A stretch of 64,000 nucleotides of DNA from Cinclus cinclus (Eukaryota > Chordata > Aves > Passeriformes > Cinclidae): contig NC_085047.1 in assembly GCF_963662255.1 (NCBI RefSeq), forward strand, positions 90,206,259 through 90,270,258, in the 5' to 3' direction. Every line of letters begins with the position of its first letter. The first letter of the stretch is position 1. The position numbers and the translations under genes were made by a program. Below, in pieces: positions 26,101-39,892 of the stretch. A model generated the notes under the pieces. That model did no database searches. It was not told the origin of the DNA and saw nothing but the letters and a program-made list of their open reading frames with translations.

Positions 26101-28948
26101 TAGACAGCTTTATCTTGTTATTTTTTACCATATATTAATAAATTTTATTTCTCCTTTGGCTCTTCATAAACCCTTTCCCTCCTAGTTTTTGGTGGCTTAG
26201 AAGAAAAATGATAAATAGTTTTGCCTTTAATTTTTAAACCTTGCCATAAATATATAATAATTACATCTCATTCAAAGCAAAAAGAGATTTAGCTTGCAAA
26301 TGAATTGGTGTATGTTTTCTTTCACATCACCACAGAGAAAAGGGAACTTATTAAAATAGAAGTCTCCGGTTGAGAGAAATGTAATAAACTTACAAAATGT
26401 AATGAAAAGCATCAGCTGGATTATCAACTGTTATAAAGTAATACAACCTATCATTAAAAAAAAAAAAAGTATTTCCAAATTTTCTGTACAGCATTCAACA
26501 AGTACCTAGCAGTAAATATTCAACATCTGCTTACCAGGCAGCATGATCTTTGCCAAATGCTTCATGTGCAAGGCACTCTACAGCCAGAACTCAAAGCTCG
26601 CAGCAGACCATTTTTTGGATTCTGTGATAACAGGAATATTTTTGTGATAACAGACACTTTTAAAAAAATTGTTTGATTCTATGGTATTTGTCATAAGAAT
26701 GGGCTTTAAGAGAGCAATTTACATTCCTGTGTAACACTGTATTTTTTTCAGAATTTCTAGATCATAGCTCCAGTAGAAAATCTGACTGCTTTGTGTTGTT
26801 TCAAAGTAGAGGAGCACTGAAAGACAGACTGCATATACTATGTATCTGTGATCAGTTCTTTGAAGTTCTGATTATTTTCAAGATTTCTTGGCTTCTAAAC
26901 ATGATCAAAATTATTTGAATTCTGTAGATGAGGTGATATCTGGGATTAAAAAGCCATGTAATACTTGGGGGGAAAAAAAGACAAAAAGTCTTATCTCGCT
27001 CTTTCTTAGTAAGTTATTAAACTCTGTTAAATATGTAATTTATTTAGACTCAAGATTGCAATCTGCAGATGGTAATACATACATAAGAAATCCTTTCATA
27101 TCAACTCTTTCTGTTTAAAAATTTTCTGATAATTTCTGTAGCCACTCTCATCTTCACAGACTGTGAGTCCCATTGCTTCTTTTCTCGTTACCCTCACCCC
27201 ATTCTTTACACAGACAGATCTCTTCCTTCCTTCCTGCAGTGATTTCCATACATTTTTTTCCTTTGATGTTTTGAGGATGCTGTAAATATACATGGATTTT
27301 CCAAGGCTTTGCAAAGCTGATACTACTATTCCTATTGTACTGAAGGGAAGCTCATGGTTTTGAGAAATTACCTGGGAGAATTCAAGGCATTTTAAGAAGC
27401 TATCTAGCCTATCTTTTTTGCTCTATGTTCTCTCTGTACTCAGTAGAGAAAGAAAATCATATCAAGGAGATTATTCTCAAAATCAGCAATTTTTCAAGCT
27501 GCTGGTACACAAGATGAATAGCATTAAAAGAACCAAATTATATTACAAAAGAATAAGGAAATAGTTTTTGACCTTGAAAAGAGAATATGGCGTATCAATG
27601 ATTATAATTTTTTAATGGTACCTGTTTTCAATTATTTAAAAATAAATGCTATAATAGTTAAATTATTATGTCATTATGTCATTGTTTTTTAATGCCCGGT
27701 CATAATATAAAGTAAAAGCATAGCATAACTTCTCAAGAAAAATCTATAGCATTCTGACACCAACTTCTGATATTCATGCTTTTATAAACAGCAATTTTAA
27801 AATGTCAGTATTTCATGTTTCATATCGTTCTATCCTTACATTTTTGTTCAAGAATATTTCAGTGAGGCAAGTGCTGATGATTCCTGTTAGCTGATTTTTT
27901 TTCATTTAATTTTAATGGAAAACCTGTTTGAATAAAAAGTTGCTTTCATTAGCTAGGAGAGAGATTTACTAGCATGCTTTGTTTTTAAAGAGGTTAATCA
28001 GTCTTGTACTCTTTCCTAACTATTAGGGTTTTCCCAGGAGTTGAAGTGATTATTAGGTAGCTATCATGAAAGCACTGTAAATATAGTATTGATTTTTGCG
28101 GTTTTCTGCTTTCAACTGCAAAAATATTTCAGTTTTGTGCACTACATTTATACCAATTTTTATTAAAGGATTCTGTCTCAAGGGAATAAATACAGTGTTT
28201 TCTGTAACAGTGGAGAAAAATGTCAAATACTGAGAAATAAAGGAGAAAGCTCATATTTTTTTCTTCATGTATAGCTGCAATGCTTATAAGTTCACCATCT
28301 CAGCTTTTAGGAGAGTAAAGGTATGGTGAATCAATCCCACATAAAATACCTTTCAAAGTCTTTAAGGACATCAACAGCTGTGCTTGCACAGACACATCTA
28401 GCTCATGAGTGGCAGCTATACTCACTCAGGGCTGCTCTCAGTATTTCTGATTAAAAAGTGTCGACTGAATGTTAAAGCGTGTCATCAGATTCATCTTTGA
28501 TGTCTGATCATGCTGGAAGGGAAGCAGACATGAGAAAATATTATGATCTTCATTCCTCTGTGCTTACAGAAGTATAAATCATTAGTTAATTGTCTGCATT
28601 TTGCAGGGAAGCAGCGATAAAATTTTAGTGTAAATCAGGCACTGTACAAATTCATTGTAAATCAAATTAATGGCTGGTCAGAAAATAGGAATTCATTGGG
28701 TTTGCCACTTTCTATACTTTAGATAAGCTAGGGAGAAAATAAGTCAGTCATAATCTTTAATAACAAGCTAATAGAAATTTAAGACCTGATCCATTAATGT
28801 CTGGATGCATTATGTCCATAAAAAATAGCCTGTGGTTTCATGTGGCTTTCAGTTTACAGCAAATGGTGTACATCAATACCAAGCACTCATAACATCTCAG
28901 AGTATGAGTTAGTAAAGGTTTTTCCTGTTAAGAAAAAGCGTGAGGTGG

Positions 28949-29046
28949 TTTGTTTTTTGGGTTGGGCTTTTTTTTTGTGTGTGTGGTTTTTTTTTGTTGT
29001 TGTTTTGTTTTTGTTTTTGCTTTGTTTTTGTTTGTTTGGGTTTTTT
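28949..29046. repeat. G/T-rich low-complexity stretch
   Basis: Runs of T broken by G (TTTTTGTTTTTG, GTTGTTG) cover about 100 bp. Two overlapping open frames rich in Phe, Val and Cys are artefacts of this composition. Confidence 0.9.
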
Positions 29047-29479
29047 CACTATTTATCAGACTCAAAAGGTTGAATATACAGAAGGGTGGCTTGCACTGTA
29101 AAACACGCAGAGTTTTGTACTTTCATTTCAGCATGCAAGAACTTAGCTACACTTACTCCACTTCAGAGACTAACTTGTGACCTCAGGCAAACCCCCTGGC
29201 TGAAGACTTGGAGGAAAATTACTTGTCCAACATGTAGCAGCAATGTGGCACTGTCCCCCAGAGAAACACTTCTGAAGGTCTCTCTGCAAAGGGATGCTGC
29301 TGTGCAATGAAAAGGAGAAACGTGCAATGCCCAAAGGCTTCCTCCCCTGGTGATCACCATGCACTTGGTTACACATGAACTGTGCCATTGTGTGAGGCCA
29401 GTCCCCAGCCAGTGCTGTCCAGGAGGAAAGTCAACTCAGAGGGCCTTGTAAACCAAAATGTACATAGCAAAGCCTTCAG

Positions 29480-29847
29480 TCACAATTGTAGAAGCGTTTG
29501 GGTTCGAAGAGACACTAAACATCATGTAGTTCCAACACCCTTGCCATGGGCAAGAACATCTTCCACTAGACCAGGTTGCTCAATGCCTCATCCAGTGTGT
29601 CCTTGAATGGTTCCAGGACACAGCTTCTCTGGGCAACCTGTTCCAATGTCTCACCATTATCACAGTAAAGAATTTCTTCCCAATATCCAATCTAAACCTG
29701 CCCTCTCTCAGTTTGGAGTCATTACCCTTGTTCTATCACTACATCCCACATAAAAAAGTCCCTCTCAAGCTTTCTTGTAGGTAGGCCACCTTTAGTTATT
29801 GGAAGATGCTGTAAGATCTCCTGCAAGCCAAAACATACTTCTTTTTT
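29480..29847 (-). mobile_element. CR1 LINE 3' end (antisense to the window)
   Basis: This is the reverse complement of the CR1 3' region. It starts near the CR1 3' terminus (TTTGGGTTCGAAGAGAC, about 29497) and includes hallmark stretches such as ACTAGACCAGGTTGCTCA and CTCTGGGCAACCTGTTCCA. It continues through the AAGAATTTCTTCCCAATATC and AAGTCCCTCTC segments. It is 5'-truncated, as is usual for CR1, and diverged. It lies in the large opsin intron. Confidence 0.9.
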
Positions 29848-31849
29848 CTAGTGGAGCAAAGTGATGCTTTGCTTTGGCTTTTTCATCCTTATTTCATCTC
29901 ATTGTTAGTCCTATGTTACTTACAGCTCCAAGGTTTGGCCAGGGACATTTGTAATAGCTATTACTGTTCATTGGTTCTGTGATTTAGCCCCCTTTCCACT
30001 ACTGAAAATCCTAAAGGTGTCCAACGTAGTATATGTTGGCAGTAACTGAAGGAAATAATTTTACCTGAGAACTTGGTCATATAGTGGAGAACAATGGCGT
30101 GAAATAACCACATGCTACAGAGGTACAAAAGGGATGCAAATGATTATGTGCTTACGGAATGAAAATCAAAAGCATATAAAAGAAGAAAGTTAAGTATGTA
30201 AAATCTAGAACAAACTTTGTTTCAATGTTTCTAATCCAGTGTCTAGTTAGTTTGTAATCCTACCATTAGGTAGGATTTTTTTATCATCTCAGTTGAATCT
30301 TGCACATCTGCATGAGTACCTCTGTATAAATACAGATTGAAGGCTTATGGCCAGAGGAATGCAACTGAGTTGTCAAGCTTGTATTGTCTTAATAATAGAA
30401 ATGTATTAAATGATACAAATTAATGATAATGGTCTTTCATTATCAATATTTGTGTTCATATGAATAGCTAAGATTTTGGCTTTCTTTCTTGAGTTCAGAC
30501 ACATGTGGATAATATTTTAAATAGACCTAGTTGCAAAATAGACTTTCTGGTTTATTTCCAATTTGAGATTTCTGATGGAAATGATTTTCTTCTTGAATAA
30601 GAGGGACATACACAACTCAAATCTTAAGCTCACTACTTTTCACAGATAGCAATGCATCAATATTTTATTTTTTACATAATCCTCCTCTGGTACATTTAGA
30701 TGCTAAAAATAAAACAATATCCTATTGACCCTGAAACCACTCAAGGCCCAGATTCCCTTGTAGTGCTTAGCCAAAGTGAAATGGAACCAAAGATCCTGGA
30801 AATCCTTGGAGCTGATGGCCTAAAATGCCTGTGACATCCAATGTCCTGAATCAAGTAGCTCTGTGAGGTAACAAGGCACTAACAGGCTGGGCATTTTTTC
30901 ATTTCTGTCAGGCATATTGCCAAGAAGCCCAGGCACACTTGGATACCAGCAGAAATGTCTCAAATTTGCATGTTCCCACAGGATGTTTCCATTTTTGTGA
31001 ATCAGTTTCCCAGTGCAAAAATGTGCTAGGAATTATTTTGACCTTAACTGATCTGTAAATTGCCAAGGAAACACTTCTGTTGCAGTGCAGCTGTCTTTTA
31101 GAATGTTAAGAGGGTTTCTGTGTTTCTAGCTTTTCCCACCTTCTCCATCTTCTCCACCTTGCTCAGTATGCATATGTGGTATGATAACAAATGTGCAGCT
31201 CTTGCATGCACATAATAGTTCATTTCCCCCAGGGTTTAACAAGGGTAAAGGTGCAAATACTGCTGTTCAGCTCACTTTGCCTCATCATTACAGCAAAGAA
31301 GTGTTGAGAAGTCACACTAATTTTGATGTTCTAAGAATGTGTTCTCTCATGTTAATGTAGTCAACCCAAATCTGTATTATCACAGGTTCCGTTATGGGGT
31401 TTTTAGGTCTACACTTGCCTTTTTCCCCCCTCTTTTTTATTAAAATAAGCAGCCAGGATATTTTATAGAATTCTTCCTTTGATTAAATTTTTGCTGCTTT
31501 GCAGAGTACTTGTCTCTGTCTTGTGATGAATCAGTGGAAATTAGCTTGTGTTGTCTATAGTAGATTGAAACTGGGGTCATACTTCAATTGACAAGTATCT
31601 TTTGTCTTACTATATGTACTATACTTATTCCACTGGGCCTGATAGTAAAGTGAGAGCCACTATCACAAGTGAAAAATTATAGCAGAAGCAGGGCCAATAA
31701 TATTTTAAGCACAGATTTATATTTCAGGCAGCATTGAATTAATTTGAGTCAATAATAACTGATGACCAATGCTCTAAGTGCCTTTAGTTGCTAGCCTTGG
31801 TAGAATAGAAACTTAGAACACAACAACTTGGAGCTGGGTGACTAATAAT

Positions 31850-31912
31850 GTTTGTTTTTGTGTTTGTATGTTTGTTTGTTTGTTTGCATGTTTGTTTGTA
31901 TGTTTGTTTGTA
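31850..31912. repeat. (TTTG)n tetranucleotide repeat
   Basis: An imperfect TTTG array with occasional TATG and CATG variants lies in the opsin intron. Open frames crossing it (KQTNKQ-type on the - strand) are repeat translations. Confidence 0.93.
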
Positions 31913-33221
31913 ATGCGTGGCAGGAGAATAAGTGGGAAAATCAGGCTGGAACAGAAGGAAGGGAGCAGTCTGTGGTAAAGGCCATTGCCTTGGCCACAGC
32001 AGGGAATTGTTGGGGCCAAGTGGCTGCTCCTGGGCAGGTCTGGAAAAACACACTGCACCCTGATGGAGAACAGCTACCAGTAGAGTGAAACCCATCCTTG
32101 TGAATTACGTAGAGCAGAGGCTTCTGAGGACTTTTAAAATTAAGTACTGACATATAACTTTTCAAAACTACTGTTCCTGCTGGAAGAAAAGAGATATTGT
32201 TCAGGCACTTTCCACACTGCCTCTGACATTTGATTTATGGCGAGTTTCCTTTGCTGAAGGAGCCCTTGTCCAAACCTTCCCAGGAGAAATTATACCCATC
32301 TATGACATCATGTAGACAGTTTTGCATTTCTTCATATTAGGCAGAAGTTGCATTTGTATTTCACTTCATTAGTAATGCAGTTATTAGATGAACTCTTCAG
32401 CTTCTTAATTATAAATATATTCATATTAAAAAGCTCAGGAATCCTTATGCAGTAAATCAATATCCCTGTGCTAAGGTAAAGGATAGGAAAGAAAAAGGTA
32501 AGGTCATAATTACCCGATGTTTCCTTCAGAGAAATATGCATAAGGTGTTTTACTCTACTTCTCAAGTTATTTTTAATCTGTTGACTGTCCAACTTTTCTA
32601 CTTCATACAGTTTTCATTGTCCCCTTTGTGGTCTTAATTAACTCTTCCCTTCTTATTTCAAGGCAAAAAACTAAAAAGAGTGAACATTCACTCTTAATTT
32701 ACAGTGTTTAGGGTCCTGAGACTTCACTTTCCTATTCAGGAAGCATTTTTTTCCCATGGTTCTTCTTTTAAAATGTCTGCACCTTATGAGTCTTAAAACA
32801 ACAAACAATGGTCTCTGGCTTGAGTGGAGTCACCTGGTCTTACAATGAATGGGTGATTATTTGACTTTTAGTGGTAGGACATCTGCTAAGCAGCTAAATT
32901 AATCACAAATGAGTGTGTGCTGGAGTTGCCTTAGGGTATATTCCAGACCTTCTCCTGTACTTGAGAGTGGTAATCTGAATTTAAATGAGAGACCTGTCAA
33001 CTAAACAACTTCTGAGGTAATAAAAATCTTGTAAGGTGTTTTCTAAGGGGAACTCAGCAGTATTTGTTTTGTTTCTGGTCACTTACATTGCAGAAGAGGC
33101 ACAGCATTGCAGTTCCAGAAGGCTGTAATGTTAATTTTATTTGGTAATATAACACTTCACTTGAAACTGACTCAAGCATGGCAAGATAGATTTCCATTTA
33201 GAGATCTTCTTATATCTGACC

Positions 33222-33271
33222 TATTAAAGATTAAATATAAACGAAGTTTATATTAAAGATTAAATATAAAC
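33222..33271. repeat. short tandem duplication, 21-bp unit
   Basis: The same 21-bp A/T-rich word (starting TATTAAAG, ending TATAAAC) occurs at 33222-33242 and 33251-33271, separated by eight bases, with no mismatch. Confidence 0.9.
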
Positions 33272-33751
33272 AAATTAAACTGACCTGCACAGAAATTAAA
33301 AAGGAAGAAATTCATAAATATTTTGAGACTAAATTATAAGCAACCAGACAAGCAAAAATCAGCAAATATTCCCATAAAGAATGGAACTTTCCCAACCTTG
33401 AACACATGGAAGTATACACATATTTTATATTCCCATTGGCAGTCCCATTAAGCATAATTAAAAATTTGATTATATGTCTGTAAAACACTGCATACAAGCT
33501 ACTGCCTTGCACAGAAAATAGAAAAAATATTGGCACAAGTTCCTGATTACATCTATCCCTGTTTAAATAGCAGTACTACTCTGTAGTACTCTGCTCTGAT
33601 GCCTTCAACATGTATCTCTGGGAAAGTTAATTTAACAAATTCACCTTGAATATTGCTTTCTACTTTCTCTGTTGTTATAGGCTGCAAGAGCTCAATAAAT
33701 GTCCTTAAAGGCCTTACCTGATACTTTTCTCTTTCTCACTCTCTGAGCAAC

Positions 33752-34143
33752 TTCAGGATATTAGGTCAGTTTAAATGTCAAGTTGAAAGAACTGACTTTC
33801 ACGTTGCTCCAACCTGGCCTTTCTGCATCAATCTTTAATCTTTCTGAAGAAAATTTGTAACTGTGGTTGGTAGTCTGGCCTTGGCCTTTTGTTAATTGCA
33901 TGCTACTCCTGGGAGAATTTTCTTTCAGTATGTTTTCTTTCACTATTCAGCAGTGTAAATGCTCTTCTGCCCTGCTTATGCTTCTGTGCTCCAGGACAGT
34001 CAAGGCTCAGTAGGTGCTTAGTCATGTCAGCCTGGAACATTTTGGATTTTCTCAATATACAATTAAATGGGTTTGCTTTTGTCTCCATTGCTTGCCAAGT
34101 AAGTTCAGGATGTTAATTCAGTCTAAATGTCAAGTTAAAAGAA
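33752..34143. repeat. imperfect direct repeat pair, about 40 bp
   Basis: Copies at 33752-33791 and 34104-34143 both begin TTCAGGAT and both contain TAAATGTCAAGTT followed by AAAGAA. They differ at about six positions. Weaker resemblance may extend further downstream. Confidence 0.7.
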
Positions 34144-35598
34144 ATACAATTCCAGCCTGCTGAATCGTCTTGTTAACTCATTCTTCTTTTCACTTTGACC
34201 TTTCCTTAGGGAGGTACAGGTACTACTCGATTAGTTTCAGCCTTTCCAGAAGAATGGTGGAATTTTATATGGCTACACCATCTCTGAGGTCATTAAATTC
34301 ACACTGGACATGTTTTATACTGGCTTTAACTATATCTATCCATACTTACTCATTGCACTGTGAAGAATTCTTCTGTCCCAAAACTTGAAATTGTTGCTCA
34401 CAAGTGGGCTGAACCTGCAATATCTATATTTAATAAACACTGATTTGAAGAGGGTTGGACTTGTTAGTGAACCATTGCTAGAATAGTTTAAATCTGGACC
34501 CTAATTATCCCAGATGTATTGACCCTATTGACACTAGAATTAGAAAGAATTCTAGAGAATTATTAAAAATATCTGTGTTGATATTTCCTGGCTATAATTT
34601 AAAAAAAAAAAAAGCATATCCAGAACAAAATTAGGTTGTAAAAAAAATTGTTCTAGTGCCAATCCCTAGCAAAATAAAGGCTATATTATGCAATTTGAAG
34701 TAATATTAATTTGCAGATTCAGAGAGTGAAACACAGATCTGACTTCTTGCCATGTGCAAAATGTCCATCCTTAGTGTGTGACATCCTTAGTAGTTACAGC
34801 TCCCTCTAGCAAACTTAGAGTAAATATCCATGGAGATCATCAACTGGGAAGTGAGTGCAGTTGATTAGGAAAACAAGGCACAATGGCAAACACAAATTGT
34901 CTGAAACCAGAAAGCTGAGAACAAGGCATGTGAGTAGCTTTGTCAGCAATGTCTCACATCAAGGGTGAGGTGGGCAACACCAGGTGATAACAGCACCTGA
35001 GATGCAGTTATTTGTGCAAAGTAATTCTATCATATATGTACATACATGTATGATAAAGGGATCTTGGTTATCATCCTTCAAAGACATGGCAGAGTTAGTT
35101 TGAGTAATTAAATGAAAAAATCAGTTCTCTATTCAGGATAATTAAAATAAATAAAATGTTAGGGATTGCTGGGAAAGTGATTGAAAGAAACATCGTCAAT
35201 GTTGTTATACCATTGTATAAACTTGAATGTTGCAAAGAATATATTGAATAGAATATAAGAAAAGCAGAAAAGCTGCAAAAAGGGTAACAAGTGCTATCAG
35301 AGCTACAGAAGTAGTATTCAAGGAGAGATTAAAAGTGAGAGAAATATCCTCAGAAATCAGCATTCAAATATTACCATCTTTCAAGTATATACTACATTTC
35401 AGACACTCAAGGTGAAATGCCAGATTCCAAGATTAATATAATATGATTCATATAGTATGATAATATCTAGAAAGCATTCTGCCCCATACACAGTACCACT
35501 GAGAACCCTGTGTTTAGATAGTGTTTCAGAAGCAGAACATGAGCTCTGAATTTCCAAGTATGTCTCCATAAGCAAGAAAAAGTTGACCATATCACACC

Positions 35599-35728
35599 AT
35601 TTCCTTCTTTCCCCTTCCTTTACCCTTTTCCTTTCCTTTGCTCCTCCTTCCCACCCGCTCCCCCACTATTTACCTCTCCTCTTCCATCCTCTCCTGTCCT
35701 TTTCTCTCTTTCTCATTCCTGTTTGTCT
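35599..35728. repeat. polypyrimidine stretch
   Basis: About 130 bp of nearly pure C/T on the + strand (CCTTCCTTTACCC, CTCCTCCTTCCC, CCTCTCCTGTCC) with few purines. It is irregular, not a tandem repeat, and lies in the opsin intron. Confidence 0.85.
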
Positions 35729-38700
35729 CATTCAACAAGAAGCTTGATAATAACAATCGTTTTCATCTAAATTAAAGCACATATTAAGGTATAGCTACCT
35801 GATCATGTTTGCTGACTGAACCATTCTAATGGAACCCCTATTAGATTATTCTTAGGTTGCTCCTGAAAAAAACCTGCAGCTGTATGAACTGATGTCTTCT
35901 TGGACACAGTCAGTGGTCTCACTGGCAGAAGATCAGTTTGCCATCTGTTCAGCTGCCACTTGACTCTTCCAGGATTCTAATCACCACCAAAAAAAAAATA
36001 TATATACCAAAAAATAGCCATCATAACATTCTTCTACTGCACCTCTGTCTGTTCCCTTGGATTATTTGAGAATACATGGCAAGTAGCTCAAATGAGCCAT
36101 TACAGAGTGATAGTGATTTTTCTGCTTGGATACAACATTTGGAATCTTTATCGATTGTTTTCAGTTGTCATAATTACTGTGTTACTCATTGTGTTCCCCT
36201 AAACCCAGAAATCTGTGCTGTATGAAGAAATAACTTATAAGAATGCTGCTACCTTTTGTACAGCAGCAGAGTAACAACAATAGTTTTGCTATACTACTCC
36301 CTTTCAACAAATGAGAAACAAATTTCAGGGAAAAACAGTATTATTTAGAAGCAAAGTTCCAAACCTAGGTATCTTGTATCCTAGACATCTTCTTAGAGGT
36401 TATTTTGGTATTTTTCTTACTGAAATTGTTTCTTTGCTATAATAATACTGTTTTACAGGCTCAGAGCTGTCAGGATTCAGAAGAATTACTAGTATCAAAA
36501 CCAATATAACCTGATGGACTCTTGGTGGTTTTCACTGTTTTCTTCCAAAGTATGCCTATAAGGAAGATGTGTTTTACTTTATGCATTACAGTTCACATAT
36601 AAAAATGAAATGGAGCTTGCCAACTAACCAAGTTTTGCAAAGTTGCACATTTTATTTTTAATGTGTAATCTATTTCTCTTCCCTATCACAGTATAATTCA
36701 GCATCAGTATACTTTACAATTGTGTGTCAGCACTATCTTTATTGTGCTCTTTCGGCAGAGAAATGACAAGGATTTATCTAAGTCTGGTGAAGTTAACACA
36801 GCTCATCACTTTTACAGATGCCTAGCTTTCTCCTAGAAATGCCAGTCGGATGCCAGCTGTGCTATTAGTGCTATAAAACTGCCACTTCTTCCCTAAGTGA
36901 TGGTGGTGACTCTATAAAAATCACTGACCTGCCTTTAAGCAAGCTTGGTGACATCATTTCAGTGAAGACCATTGGTAGCCTGTTGCAAAGTCAGCAGAAA
37001 ATACTGAGTAGATCCCCACTTCACAGAATGCTCTGTGCTATGGGCAATTTTAACACTTACTCAGCATTAATAGGGTTAGTAGTGGCCTACTAATCCTTAG
37101 TAGGATTCATAAGAGAAAAACTTTCTTTTCTATCCATCAGTCTGGCCATTTACTACAGAAACATCAGCCAAGGAGTTTTGTTTCCCAATGATCCACTACC
37201 AAACAGGAGATAGAAGGTGTTTTATAAAGTTTTTTCTTTCTCTCATTACTCTAAATAGGCTTTTAAGTCTTTGTAGTTTAATATTTTGTATCAGAACTGC
37301 TAACACGAGTTGCTCAAAAGTTGACCAAAATCAACTGTACTCACATTTTGACAGGTTACCTGGTCTAGAGGACAAAGGAACAAAGGGAAACTAGTATTGA
37401 TACAACTTGAGTTCTTTGCACATGACATGCCCTTGGCAACTAGGAAAGTACTGTCCTAGAGGACACCCTTTAAGGTGCCCATTTCACAGAGATCTGTCAA
37501 GTGCTTCACATTCATGATATTAATCTATAGTTAAAATTCAGTTAACATCAGGATTGGCCAATGCAAGTGCAGGGTTTTGCACAATGAGAAATCACACAAG
37601 ATGAATAAACACAGGCTTAGAGTCTAAAGGATCTAATTTTAATAGTGAGTCCCACACAATGTGTGAGTTTGGGAACATGATATCTTTGCAAACAGAATAA
37701 ATCTTATTGTGGGAGAGGTGAGTAGAGGTGTGGAACACCTGAACTTGGTTGTGCTCTGTTTTGTCTGCTTGGTTTTGTTAAACCGAGATATTTTGAGAAC
37801 AGATATGTGAACAGTTTTCAAATGTAAAAACACTTCTAGTAAAGAGAAGCAGTTGTGACTCATTGTGCTTGGGTACCCTTACGCTAATGGAAAGACACAA
37901 AGAAACGTTTTCTAGAAATAAAGGCCTAGATCAGATGTTACTAAAACGTTTGCAAGGATATAAGTGCTGAAATCATGGAGAAGGTTGTTCAGCAGTATGA
38001 AATATCTTTCTATAGACAGCAACTCTCAGGCTGATTGAGGAGTATTTGTCCTGCATTTAGTGCATACGAGGGAAGGGGGAATGAAGACAACACCAAAACC
38101 CTTGAGAATCCTTCCAGCCCTCTGGCTGTAAGATTTTAAATGCATTAAAATTCATGGAATTCCTAATATTTATTTGCAAAGATAGAAAAACCACTTCGTC
38201 ATTGTAACAGGGAATGTACAGTACTGGAGTAGTTTATGACAACATGAAAATAAAATGGTAGGAAAGGAGAGAAATTCAGTCCTTTGTCTCTACCAGCTGC
38301 TATTTATTTTAGTGTGCATCTGACAAAATAATATAAACTTTCAGAATGCCAGATTTGAGAATACGTAACAACAGCTATAACCCAAAACTTTGCTGACTCT
38401 TTCACATTTGGCATTTGCTTTCACTTAGAAAGTGTTTTATGGCATATTTATTTTACTGAGGGATGCATATATCAGTGTTTTTCTTGCATTAGAAAACAGA
38501 CTTCCTTTTCTTTTCAAATATTATATCCAACTTCAGAAGATAGACAAACAAAAAAATATTGGTTTAATCTGGAGTTAAATGCTGGTAAAAGTACATTTCA
38601 AAGACATTTTACTAAAAAAGCCTCATACATATGTCTGTTTTTTTATACTCTTTTGCTCTATTTTCTAATGATGATGCCGACTCTGCAGGGAAGAAATCTA

Positions 38701-39560
38701 GATGGCTCCACTTTAGGCCATAATCTAGTGTAAAGCTGAAAAAAACGGGAAAAAATGGCATTTATATCCCTCCCTCAGCCATATGTATCTAGAACTTACA
38801 AGTTTTCCTTGCTTCCACAGGTCCACAATCTCCCATCAGAGAGCATACCAGGGTAGAATTTGTAACTGTCTCAACAAGCTCATCCATTTGAGTTGTAAGC
38901 ATTTGGAAAATTAGAATGTTTTGAGCTATACAAGAAAGCATCTTATTTTTGTTCGTTTTGTTCAAAATTCAAACCAGGACTAGTATTTAAAACACAACTG
39001 CCCATCTTTCTGTATTATGTAGGAGTCATAATGTGTTCTTATACGTCATATTGCATATCACAAAGCTGTAGACAGAACATATAAATGCTGGATCTTGCAT
39101 GTCTCAGAGCTCTGGGCATGGATAAATTCTGGTCAATTCTTTTAGACTGGGCACTTGGGATTTGTTTCTCTAGTCCATTCCTCTCCATGTCATATTGCTG
39201 CCCACCAGCTGCCTCATGCTATATCTGACATCATCAAAATCTTTCCCATCATTTACAGTTTTTTCTTCTGCTATTTTGGGCTTGGTGTGCCTTAAATATC
39301 CTTTAAAAGGTTTCTAAAGATGGAGTTTATGGATCTCTGCAAATAGATCCATATTGTGTTTCTGAAGGCCTGATGCTTCTGAGTGCTGCAGGCTTGGAGG
39401 AGGCACTCCCACACACAGTTTCCTGCATCTTGTTTCCATGTGAAGCATGGAAATCCATATGAATGTCTGTCTGCCCACAGTGAACGTGATGCCCCCCTTC
39501 TCTAGAGAACATTTCTGACAGAGTGTGTTTGTTCCAACTGAGAGGTTGAATAAGCCCACT

Positions 39561-39892
39561 CCCTTTCCCTTCCCTTCCCTTCCCTTCCCTTCCCTTCCCT
39601 TCCCTTCCCTTCCCTTCCCTTCCCTTCCCTTCCCTTCCCTTCCCTTCCCTTCCCTTCCCTTCCCTTCCCTTCCCTTCCCTTCCCTTCCCTTCCCTTCCCT
39701 TCCCTTCCCTTCCCTTCCCTTCCCTTCCCTTCCCTTCCCTTCCCTTCCCTTCCCTTCCCTTCCCTTCCCTTCCCTTCCCTTCCCTTCCCTTCCCTTCCCT
39801 TCCCTTCCCTTCCCTTCCCTTCCCTTCCCTTCCCTTCCCTTCCCTTCCCTTCCCTTCCCTTCCTTTCCCTTCCTTTCCCTTCCCTTCCCTTT
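39561..39892. repeat. (CCCTT)n / (AAGGG)n pentanucleotide microsatellite, about 66 copies
   Basis: A 332-bp, almost perfect tandem array of CCCTT on the + strand has one TTT-type interruption at the start and two CCTTT interruptions near the 3' end (about 39860-39880). All pyrimidines are on the + strand and all purines on the - strand, a polypurine/polypyrimidine tract able to form triplex (H-DNA). The five-base unit leaves no stop in the frames seen, so 134- and 144-codon open frames (FPSLP and GREGK repeats) cover it. These are not genes. It lies in the 28-kb opsin intron. Confidence 0.98.

Noticed and set aside
29495..29512. GGTTCGA resembling a tRNA T-loop
   Set aside because: It is the CR1 3' terminal sequence with one substitution; no acceptor stem or anticodon arm can be formed around it.
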